Shown: piece by piece, positions 46,986 to 58,300 of the stretch
Position numbering within the stretch: position 1 is the first letter of the stretch
Layout of the letters: the number at the start of each line of letters is the position of its first letter
Assembly: GCA_950295325.1 (NCBI GenBank)
Contig: OX485805.1
Span: 55,888,758-55,952,757, forward strand
Length of the DNA stretch: 64,000 nucleotides
Direction of reading: 5' to 3'
From: Polytrichum commune
Lineage: Eukaryota; Streptophyta; Polytrichopsida; Polytrichales; Polytrichaceae
The notes under the pieces: generated by a model
The model's input: the letters and a program-made list of their open reading frames with translations, nothing else
Told to the model about the DNA's origin: nothing
The model's database searches: none
Made by a program: the position numbers and the translations under genes

Positions 46986-47957
46986 TGTCGCGCACCTCTC
47001 CATGAGGAGTGCCCAAAACACCATGGGCACAAGGGGGACCCCGGAGTGACACCCGGGACTTGTAGCGCCGTTGGTGAGAGGGCCCAAGTGATCCTAGTGT
47101 GGGTGAGGGCCCCGGGCGTTGGGAACGCCTCCCACCCACGGAGACTAGGAGGCACAAGGGTAAGGCCATGAGCTATGCGTAGCTCATGGCGTGGTGATTC
47201 TAGAATGCTCAAGAACACCTCAATCAGAGGTGTGAGCTAGGAGTTATGGCCATTTGAGTGGGGCGCTGTCCCGGGACAGCGCCCTGGTACAGCAGTGCCT
47301 GGGAGTGATTCCCGGGACTGCCAAGGTTCAAACAGGCATAACTTCCTCACCACTTGCCCGAATGGGGCAGGTGAGGAGTCCATCGGCATCTACGTAAAGC
47401 GTAGATGAAGATGGAGTGGTCAAGTGTTAGCATCAGACATCATACAAGGAAGTTATGATGGTCTGAAGCTGTGGGGGCTTCTAGGCCCAGCGGCTAAGGG
47501 AAAATGTCCACTTGGCCCCAACTCTTGGTAGAGAGACAAGAGGTTGGTTGACGGTGGGGTAGGGGCCCCGCGTAGAGTCCTAGAGGCTTATATGGGTGAG
47601 GTGGTGTGGCCTCACCCACCCGAGGCCGAACGGCAAGGCCTCCATGGGCTTTGGCCTATTGTGAGGCCATAGTTGCCTAGTATGGTTCGGGTTGTTGTAG
47701 TGTTGCTCCGGCAACGCGATGATCAACATAGGATTGGACTTCCATGGATGGAAGTCCACATTGGGGAAATGGGTTACCGATTAAGGGGTGAGTCCCGAAA
47801 GCAAAGTAGGAGGGTTGGTTCCCTCCTATGAACTATTGGTCCGGGGTAAGAGGAGCTAACCATTAGCATGGCGGAATGCGAAGGGTTAGCGACTCGTAAC
47901 CTTTGCTAGAATTGAAAATTGGCAAGATTATTAAGGGACCTAGCAAGGGTTGCGACA
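46986..47957 (+). repeat. TE2 3' LTR
   Basis: 972 bases. Preceded by the same polypurine tract as TE1 (TGGTGGGGGTGAG, ending 46985). Confidence 0.95.
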
Positions 47958-47962
47958 GTGGG

Positions 47963-49780
47963 GGTAGGCTGGAGTTAGGTTGCTTGGCTGTCTGTATGGG
48001 GCTGGCTGGCGTAGCAAATCGATGGCTGTCCCTTTTGGTTGTATGTGTGGTGGGTTGGGGGTGATCTAGTGGGGCAGGCTGCGAGGGAGCGTTTGTGAGG
48101 TAGTTCCGGTCAGCCTCGGTCTTGTGTGTGGGTGTGTCTGTGAGGCGATGTGTGTGCTGATCGGTTGCGGCCGTGTGGGGAGATGCGATCTGTGCTCGTA
48201 GAGGTAAGTTTTTTGAAAGTGTGATGCTAGATATTTGGTGTTTCTTGATGGTGGTGTTGCTTGTGTGATAAGTGCAAGTCGTTTTTCTAACCACTGTGGT
48301 GTGGTATTGTGTGGGAGGTGGTGGCGCGCTTGTGGATCGAGGAGCTGGAGTGGAGCGAGGAGGGAGCATTAGCTGGTAGATGGGTGACCGGAGAGGAGTG
48401 TGTGGATCTTGGGGGGTGATCAGTGAGGGGCATCCATTGGGTGGATGCGGTGCTGGGAGCGGGGTTGGGTGTAGATAGCTTATTGAGGGAGGGTAGATTG
48501 AGGAGTAGATTGGAGGGTAGGTTGTGGGTGCAATTTTTGGTGGGAGTGTTGTGTGGTGTGGGTATACCCACAAAGCATTGGTGCTCAGAAGCACCCATAT
48601 TATGAGTAAAGAAGAAACCCTAAATGTTGTTGCTGCTCTTCTATCTTCTACCTGTCTCGGATCTGGATCTGTTTCTGTGTGCCTGTGTTTGGCTCCTGGT
48701 TGTCTCCGTCCGGCGATGTTGTGGATCCGTTGTTTGTTGGGTAGGGTTGGCAGCTGAGTTGAGGCTGCCTCTGCAGCGTTTTCATTTTTTCTTGTTCGGA
48801 TCTGTCGCAGTCTCCATGGCTCCGTGGTGTTGTGTGTCTGGATGCTAGCTTTCTGTTGCTTGGGCTCTGCCGGAGCTCTCATCGTGCCCTGGTCGTTATC
48901 ACCGGCACATTCATCGTCCGCACAATGAGAAGGGACTTACAAGTATTATCCCACATTTTTATGCTTTGTCCCTGTATGTAGTTTATGGAACTAATGACAA
49001 GTTTGTTGAAAGACAACATGTTTGAATTTACAATTGTCATATCTATTGTAAAAGATCCTTATTTTTCATTGCTTTGCAAAGTGTGAAATTATGCATTCTT
49101 GGTTAGTACACTGAACACCAATTCAACATCAAAAGCCGCGATTGAGCAGAAATTTTGGTTGCAAAATTTCGGTGCTCACCAAAACATCATTCTTTCATTT
49201 GGGTCAGTTCTAGTGACTATTGAGTGAAGCCATTAAGTTCTGTGGGCCCGTAAACAAGGTACACTCCAAACTCTGTGATATCACGCTTGTGGTAACCAAA
49301 GTGTACATGGTAGAAAGGAGTTCTCTAGTGTTAACATGGATGCGAGATAAAAGAGAATTAGTCTATCATGTGTAATCATGGAATAACGCAAAGCCAATAT
49401 TGCAAAAATGATAATAATTGCAATGATGACAATGTGGTGCGTGCGAGGATGCAAGTTGACTAAAGTGTACACAAATGACACTTGGATTTAGTATGTTCAA
49501 GAGTATCTTCCCCTTGGATACTAAATTGTAAGACTCTCATCTCAAGTATCCCAATGTGCTATGCTAAATGTCATAATGTACATAATGTTTCACTTAAAAA
49601 AGTTACTCATGCTAATATATAATATCATTTTGGCAATCAGCTAACGAGACACTTTGAGACCTCTAGGCATCTAGTTTAAGCCCAAGTTGCAAATAGTGTA
49701 TGCAACACTAAAATACCATATGACACATTGAACGTACCAGATTTATTTTAAGTAATGAAATAAGAAAAGGGAACAAGATA
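47963..49780. other. G/T-rich then AT-rich DNA, no gene recognised
   Basis: To about 48900 the plus strand is strongly G/T-rich, and the minus strand shows a long Pro/Thr/His-rich frame (48882-47863) that runs into the TE2 LTR; this is a composition effect, not a gene. A palindrome GTGGGTATACCCAC is near 48557. From 48950 the DNA turns AT-rich with no coding signal. Confidence 0.5.
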
Positions 49781-49789
49781 AGTTAAATA

Positions 49790-49950
49790 CCTCAAAGTAT
49801 TCACATTGTTAGTCAGAGTATCATTGTCTAGAAAACAATGAACACCACTCCAATTGGTACAGGGGTTAGTGTTGAGTGACCAATTTAGTGCTACGGACAT
49901 CTTGGGGTTACTTGCATTCCATGTTTCAAAGATGTCGAACATTGCTTTTT
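49790..49950 (-). pseudogene. Isolated LRR N-terminal exon
   Basis: Between an acceptor (TTGCAG at 49951) and a donor (GAG/GTATTT at 49789) the translation has FETWNASNPK, LNWSLNTNPCTNWSGVHC, the N-terminal cap pattern of plant LRR receptor proteins (W ... PC-x-W-x-G-V-x-C). It lies downstream of the receptor kinase on the same strand, and no LRR or kinase exons follow at lower coordinates before the retrotransposons. It is probably the left-over start of a neighbouring receptor gene. Confidence 0.6.
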
Positions 49951-52350
49951 CTGCAACACAAAAAATAATAACCATTGAAAATTTGCAGAATCAAAAGTTG
50001 AACTTGAACATTATAAGCATATGAGACTTGGACAACACGTCATGTGTTGAAGCAAATCGTGTTGTGTCATTGTAAAATTTAAAACATCTACCACTATGGT
50101 GGATTTACAAATTCGTCTACTAAAGCAATTCTCATATGTCCAAGTCTCATATGTTGGTAGTGGGAGGTGTGCACATGAAGCATATACAAAAGCCTCCAAC
50201 ATGACAACCCTTTGATGTTGAATCAGTGTGGTGTGGAAAATTAATGAAGTAAATGAAGCTTGCACATTGTAATATAACAACAACACCTTCTGGCACAAGG
50301 TCAATGGGAATACCTTCATCACCACCTCGTCTCATGATAGGTTCATGTCATGGCACATGAGATTCATTTCAAATTTCATTGTAAGTTCATCTAGAACAGG
50401 GCTCGGGGAGAACTAGCGGTTAGTTACAGATGAACCGGTTGAGTTTGAAATATAACCGGTTGAACTTCGAGACCTCAGGAGAATTACCGATCATTTTAGA
50501 GGAATCTATAAAATATACCTCAAATGAATAAATCAAAACCAGAAGATGTCAATATGTAACATGATCATAAACTCTTCAAGAACACAAACTCAGGCCTTCC
50601 AATTTGCACAGTTCTCGCTATTCCTTATGATTAGAAATTTCAATTCTCTAGACTTAAACCACCGCCCTTCTACATGTCTGATTGAGACAAGATTTTGCCA
50701 AATATTGAACAAATACCTTGCTGACTTTGCCAACTCAATTAGAATATTCCAAAGTTTGAATGAGTGAAACTTGGACCTGTTTGCATGCTTTCAAAATTTC
50801 AAACATTATTTGATGTTAAGATCCTCAACATGATGAACATGTGCATCGATAGGTTGTGAATTTGTCAAAGGCAAGTTGTTGTTTTAAGCAAGTACTAAAG
50901 TGAAGAGTGATCGACTATCCCTATCTCTAGGGATACTAGACTATGCCACTTTTGCTCTTACAATGTAGTTGAAAATGAGGCACACTTTTATGTTGGAAAG
51001 TCCTTTATATAACCCCATTAGAGATGACTTTCCATCAATAGTTAAGGATGTAGCTTTAGGGAGCCTCGAGTCTTTCTTTCACTCAAGTTGACATTAGTCT
51101 CTATCTCAGGGAAGCTACTACACTCCGCAACTCTAGGGAATTAGCCAGTTTGAAACCATCCTCATGTACTTTCAGTCCCTTAGCCTCAAATTGACTTCCC
51201 GGACTCTGGAATCAATTTCATTTCATTGTATGACCCCGATTTGTATGTGACACTAAATGTTATGAATAGTGTAGTCTTGCTAGGTACTCACACAAAAAGG
51301 CTAGGAACCCGCTATAAACAGTGGAATGTAAGTTTAGTCACTAGCACCGTCTGATTCTTGTGATGAGTACAATGGAGAATGCAATGTACTAAATTGAACT
51401 TAAGCTTGGAGCAACTTCAAATTTGTCATGCCTCAGTTTGCAATGCAAGGATCTCGTGATCAAGTCACTAGCAAATTGACAAGTGTGAAGGTGGAAGTGG
51501 TGCATATCGCTAATCCATTTGTATAGTATCATGTAAGGTAGAGGGTGCTTAAACCAACACTTTGAGCTATTGTACATACAAATGGCTATGTACATATGAA
51601 TGTCGAATATGTGTATAGACTATATTCTGAGTGTCTATGGTCAACCCATCATCCCTTAAAAGAAAGAATTAGTATTTTCAAAGTTGTCCCTATATGGGTT
51701 ATTAGACTTTGACACTCTTGAATTTTGTGAGATTTTCATTGATTTTATATTCTCTTGGACCACAAAATGTGTGTTGAAATTATGTAACATAAGCAAAAGC
51801 CTCATAAAAATAATATTGATTATAAGGCTTGAAATCTATGTAACAACGGAGGTTGTCTGAAATTTTAGGATCACATGTAATGGACCCCACGGCAAGAAAG
51901 GGCTAAGGAGCAAGCACAAATGAAAAACCTCTCTACTTTTGGGTTGCAACCACCTTTTAGTAATGGAACTCTGTAATCTTTCATCATACATTAAGACCAA
52001 TAATTCAAGGAATTATTGTCATATCAAAGTTCTATTTTAAATTACAATAGCAAGCAACTATTCACAAGAATGTCATGTCCCAATATTACCTTGCATACGT
52101 GGCCACTTTTGGATGGTTGTCCAACCACGACCAAAGTTTGGCTCATTCTAGAGACCAATTCACATCAATAATGACCTGCGTTTGGACTCCACTTGAAGAG
52201 TGAGTTACCAACACCATATGTGTCCGATTCATGTTGGTTGCCAAACTTTGGCTCATTTCATAGACCACCTCTAGGTCTCTTCCCACATGGCATAGCTAAT
52301 AAAATGAGATCGTAAGATTTAGACATACTTGACAGTGTTCCCTGATTGGA
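49951..52350. other. AT-rich intergenic stretch
   Basis: No coding signal found. ACCGGTT-type words recur near 50430-50470. Reported open frames (50011-50335, 50546-50767, 51389-51595) have no recognisable content and typical intergenic composition. Confidence 0.5.
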
Positions 52351-52356
52351 TGAAAA

Positions 52357-55300
52357 TCAAGGCATGTTGGATAGCAAGGAACTATCTTCTTCTTCCTCCG
52401 CCACTTTGACTACATGTGAACTAAATGTTGTAGGATTTGGAGTAGAAGAGGCAAACGATGCACTTAAACTTCCTGCAACCATGCTTACACTTTCCGCTAC
52501 TATACAAACATTTTCTGCTTGTTTGCTATCCAACAACATATCTACTACACTAGACATTTTAGGACGGTTTGCGGGCATATGTTGTACACAAATGAGTCCA
52601 ATTTTTATCACTTGTACAATCTCTTCCATCATACCCTCCGACATCATGTTTGGATCCACAAGATGCCATAGCTCGTTTGATGAGTACATCTTCCATGCCT
52701 GTACACACCTCCCAACAATTAAAAATTCATGCTTCAAAAATCAACAAATGTTGTAACTCATAAATGCTAAACATTAAATAAATTAAATATTTGGAACCTT
52801 GGAAAAAACCATATCTAATGTCAATTCCATCGTATAGTTCTTAAATCATCTAGTTAACATGATTCTACAACTTGAAATCCACCAAATATTCAAAGCTAGT
52901 GAAGAGTCCCTCACACCTTTTACCAAATTCAACTTCCATGAACTCATGTCCAAGGTACAACAGTGTTAAACATGACCATTCCAATAATATATTATGTTCA
53001 TTTTAACTTCAAATATATTTGTGCACTCATTAGCAATGTTTTGGTAGTAAGATATCCGCACCTCACAAATTGCAACTGTATAATATTTCCCTCACAAAAT
53101 AAAACAATTGTCAATATGTGTATATATCTCATCATTTTCAAAGCTATTCTCTTTTTAAGGAAAACATGGATTTTTGTAAACATAAAATTGGCATTTAACT
53201 AAGAATAAAATTATGTAAGGGTGCAAGCATGGTAGAGTGTACCAAAAATGTGCTCCGATATCTTAAAACCATAGTTTATTGGGTCAAAGGCCTGAAAGTA
53301 GTAGCAAAATGTTATTTAAATTGAATATTTTTTCATGTTGACCTTTATTGTTGTGTTCAATACACAAATGAAGAATACTAAAATGAGATCTTCAAAACTT
53401 ATCATTAGAAATAATGGTCAAAAGCAAAGAAATAAGAGTTTGTAAATAAGTAGAATTCTCACAAAAATAAAGTGAAAGTAAAGCTGTAAATATGAACATT
53501 GTAGGCTACATAAAAAGAGAATGAAATGGTTGAAGAAAATAGATTATTTCAAGATCAAAACCACATGGCCTGGTCATAATTCATTAGAGAGAAGAATAAC
53601 AATTGTGTCCACAAATTTGAAAACAAATAGACTCCATTAAGCTGAAGTTGATTTGTTGAACCGTCTTCATCATTGCATGCATACACACATACATAAGTCA
53701 CATGTAAAATTTGGCAATACCCCATGTTATAAGAGACAAGGTAATTGATTCATACCCATTGTAGTAAAACTTGTTGCTCGGGAGGCTTCTCAAAATCCAG
53801 ATTCGTCCTTCCGCTTATGATCTCGAGAATCATAATGCCAAAACTATAGACATCAACTGCCGTTGAAATATGACCAAAGCTTGCATATTCCGGTGATAAA
53901 TATCCTCTTTCATGACAACAAAAAGAAAAGAAAAAATCACATAACTGTCATTTCCAGCAATTTGGAGTGTCCAATTCAAGAATCAACGTCTCTTTGTTCA
54001 CCTTGCACAATAAAGTAAACATTAACATGTAGATTTTTTGATACAAGTGAATAATACAATACATGAGCAATATATGTCTTTTCTTACGTGTCCTCGGTTC
54101 TTGAAGTGTCTTGATGTCTGAACTAAATATTGCATATTTATTATATTTTAATACTTGCAAACAAATTTGAATGCATGAGTTGTAGATTTCAATAAAGCAC
54201 AATGAAGATTGTAAGGTATGAATTTAAACTTCATATTACAATGTAAATCTTCTTGTTTTAATTTTGAGTTCCCTTATTTGTATTCAACTAGTACCTTTGA
54301 TGAGATATCCAATATGTGATGCTTGATAAATCAAGATACAATAAAGTAAATATGTCATGAAATGAAAGCACTCGATATGAAGATGTACCTTGTTCCAATA
54401 ATGGCACCAGTGTAATGAGTTTGCCCGTCATCCAAATCTGGAAAAAGAAATGCCACACCAAAATCGGCAATCTTTGGGTTCAAGTTCTTATCAAGAAGAA
54501 TATTGGGTGCTTTGATATCCCGGTGAATGATTGGCGGATGAACTTCTTCATGAAGGTAGGCAAGTCCTCGAGCAATGCCTAATACGATGTTCAAACGTGT
54601 AGTCCATTCCAATTCAAGGTTATCCTCACTAGCATCTGCATCACAAATAATTTTAAGCCTTAATTTGAAACGTGAAGAAAATGGTATGTTTTATGTATGA
54701 ATATCATAATCACTTTTCTCCTTCAAAAATAAAGAATATTGGGAAAAGTTTGGCCGGGCTACTACCAACCTTACATGGGAGGACTCTCTAAATTTGTACA
54801 ATTTTTTACAAAAATATTGTATGATTTGGTAAGTAGCAAAGAAACATTCACTCTTTTGTGCAAAACATGATTCTAAGTAGTTTTGTTATACATCCCACTA
54901 CACTCCCTATATCATCATTTAATATGAATTGCACTGTCCAAGCCTATGTCATAGTTTGTACAAGCCATCATTGAAATTAATGTCTAATTTTATTTTATCG
55001 ATAGGATTAGAAATGTAAAGAAGAATAAAACTAGAGTCCTACATGACAATGAGTTAAGATTTAAAAGCCATGTTATTTAATCCATGTCAAACATATATAA
55101 ACTCAATGCCCCTTATTTATTTGTATATGCATGTTCCTACTTAAAGAATCCAATTAGTCATGTTTGTATTGAATGCAATTGGGGTTGATCATGATGTTTT
55201 AAACAAAAACAAGCATCAAATGCTCAAAGACATATGTGTACAACATGTCAAGGCCCATTAGAAGACTCTTGGTCTTTCATAAGTTTAAGGTAGCAATTCA

Positions 55301-58300
55301 AACAAAGAGTAAAGAATACCCCATAGTGCTTGTGCAAGATTCTTGTTCTCCACATATTCGTATACCAAGATTCGTTGATCACCGCTTAAACAACAACCCT
55401 TTAGTTTGATCAAGTTGCGATGCCTCACACCCGAGATGATCACGACTTCATTCAAAAAATCTGAGAGCACCAACTTTGACACTTTTAATTGCTTCACAGC
55501 TACATGTGTGTTGTCCACTAGTGTTCCCTGTGAAAACCATTCCAAAAGTTATGAATAGTAACCATCACAACTGTAGATATCAAAAAAACTATATTTCGTA
55601 TTATCATGCCACAAGACAAAACGCACACCACAATTGGAAGACAACAAACCATTCCTAGATCCAATAATTCCCCACACAATATCCCTCAAAAGCCCCCACT
55701 TTGTTTCATGTACCTTATACACCACACCAAATCCACCTTCTCCAAGCTTGTTGTCAGGATGAAAGTCACGAGTTGCAATTCTTAACTCATTATAAGAATA
55801 TATTCTTGGCTTAACTTCTTGCTTTGCTAATTCTGTAGTCACATCACCATTTATACATGTTGAAGATTATCTTAAATGACATACAATACATATTCATATT
55901 AAGCATATCATTTTGTTGACAAGTCCTTATATTTGTGAATATAATGCTAGAGTCTATTTTTGTCAAGTTTCATTCAAAATCAATGCAAACATTCACAACA
56001 CAAATAGCAAGTAGGACCATATTTAAACACCAACATAACGTTTTCACTGTCTGATTAATACAATCGCTATGTTCAACATATGTAATGAAGGAAATAGGAT
56101 CCAATTTAGTGGAAAACTCACCTTGTTCGATTTCGCGATATGGCATGTTCTTCATGTACAATATGCTAATGATCACGGCAAAAGTAACAATAACCACAAA
56201 AGAAATGCTTGCTACCGTAGAGAGTGTAATCTCCAAAATATTTCTTTGTTTGACAACTGCAAAGAACATTTGAAGGAAGCTCTACATTATTAGGTATACA
56301 TTACAAACACAATTATAGCATTTAGCATTATAACATTTCACAACAATATAGGTGTCAAAGTTGCCTTCATTGAGTCGTATGAAACAAATCCACAATTATC
56401 TAGACTAGGTTTTCTCTATAAATTTGCATAATTATGTGAATGGTGCCTTTCAAGAATACATCACACAACGACTATATCTCCAAGACTGAGAGAGATGAAT
56501 ATATTACTTGGATTAAGGGGAAGTAGTGGAGAAGACCTATTAAAACGACAAACACTTGATTTTATAGTTGAGTCGATTATGTTGCAATATGGATTGCCTC
56601 CTAACCTGAAAACATACCACATATTATTAACTCAAAAGCATCTCCTATAATTTTCATATTACAACACAAAACCAATCTAAGGAATCCAATATTTTTTCTT
56701 TTGTCTTTTTTTCCAGGGTTTCACTCTCTAAACAATATGATCCTTGAAATTCCTATAGATGGCTCTCTCCGTTCCAAAATGATTGTCCTACTTCCCGGAA
56801 TTTTTGGTGCCAAATGATTGTCTGCTTATATGTCCGGCTAAACATTGAGATTCAAAGTCAAATATTTTCACACCAAACCTTCTAGACCAAGAAGTCTTTC
56901 GACACCGCAACTCCCGGGGGCGTTTCATAGTAGTTGTTGTTTTTTATTTTAAGATACATATATACTTACAACTATTCGGTCAATGGTCAGCGGGCCATAA
57001 TGTCGCCCAAGTTAGAAACACGGACAATTATTTTTGGGACGGAGGGAGTCACACTCTAGGGGTTGTCAAATATAGCATCATTGTAGAGCCTTGGTTATTA
57101 GAGGTCTTCTAAAGCTACCATCCTATGAATGGTTGCAGATTGGCCAAATGAATTTCAAAAACCATCGGCTCAAATTTCAGAGTTTAGATCAATCGTCAAT
57201 CATTTTCCAGCTATGGAATACATTTTAAACTACTAAGGAACACCTAAAAGAAATTTAACATGTAATTGGTTGGAATTGGAAACATTAAAACCTTGACCGA
57301 TTTTGTCTAAAAAGCTCTTGGTTCACTTGTTGCCACCTCAATGTAGAGGTTGGCACTTTTTAATGAACATAATCAAGGCAAATGCATTACTTATTGATTT
57401 CCTCAGTTAGGTTCATTTGGTGCCTAAGTGTCCAAATGTTTTGGATGATTGAGTGGACCAATACCTTTTGTCTTGGTAAAGAATGGACTTTCAAAGCAAA
57501 AGAGAATAGTGAATGACTCTAGTGATGCCACGATTTGAATTATGATATCACTTCATCTTCACATGGGCTTAAATCCACACTGAATCTGAAAATGGGCTTT
57601 TATGAAACTCGGAGGGACTTCAAGAAATTGCGCTAAACTTCATTGGTGAACACATTGAACAAGCACAAACAAACTAGTTGACACCCACCTCTCCCAAGGG
57701 CAAGCCTCTAGATTCCTATGTGGTTGATTGTTCATTTTCGGATGGCTTTGGTTTTGTATGTATCACCAAAACTTCTCTAGAAGAATCAGCAGGACCTCAA
57801 AATTAGTTTCTAATGTTTTTATATGTTTACATATGTATTTCATCCCAGGGTCAACACTGTGAATGACACAAACAAGCCAACATGCCTTGACCCTGCTATG
57901 GTTGGGAGGACCAAAGCAGTAGAGATGTGTACTATAAATTATAGGTTCAATAGTCACTCAACTTAGTAGTGCAATATATATATGATATTATGTGGCCAAC
58001 AATATTCCTCATTGATCACATAAATGACCTTACAATCACTGACTGGCAACCATGGAAGGTGGGAATGGGACTCTTAATTCTACATGATAATTCATGGAAG
58101 CCACTTCAATTAACATGGCACATTAATTCTCATGTCATACTCAATCGTATAACTTTGTAATGTAAATTCCATCCTAAATAGATAACCTCAAAGTTAAATT
58201 AATCACCTAAGCAAGGTCATGAATGTTGGGATAAGCTCCAACCACTCCAACTATTGCTCTATTGTGATACAATCTTCATGCTACAATAAGTCATAGCATT

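Larger units (their letters stand above)
39386..47962 (+). mobile_element. TE2: second copy of the chromodomain element, with GTGGG target duplication
   Basis: The element spans 39391-47957 between perfect GTGGG duplications (39386-39390, 47958-47962). LTRs are 972 bases each (39391-40362, 46986-47957) and by eye differ at one position (CCCCTCG versus CCCCGCG). Internal order is as in TE1, with the same lost RT core, shared stops in integrase and chromodomain, and three rather than four RT/RNase H junction units. A 1516-base solo LTR of another family accounts for most of its extra length. Confidence 0.95.

Noticed and set aside
40414-47000. TE2 as an autonomous, coding retrotransposon
   Set aside because: RT core absent and stops in every domain despite near-identical LTRs.
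47863-48882. 339-codon minus-strand open frame
   Set aside because: It crosses the edge of the TE2 LTR, is Pro/Thr/His-rich because the strand is C/A-rich, and has no recognisable domain.
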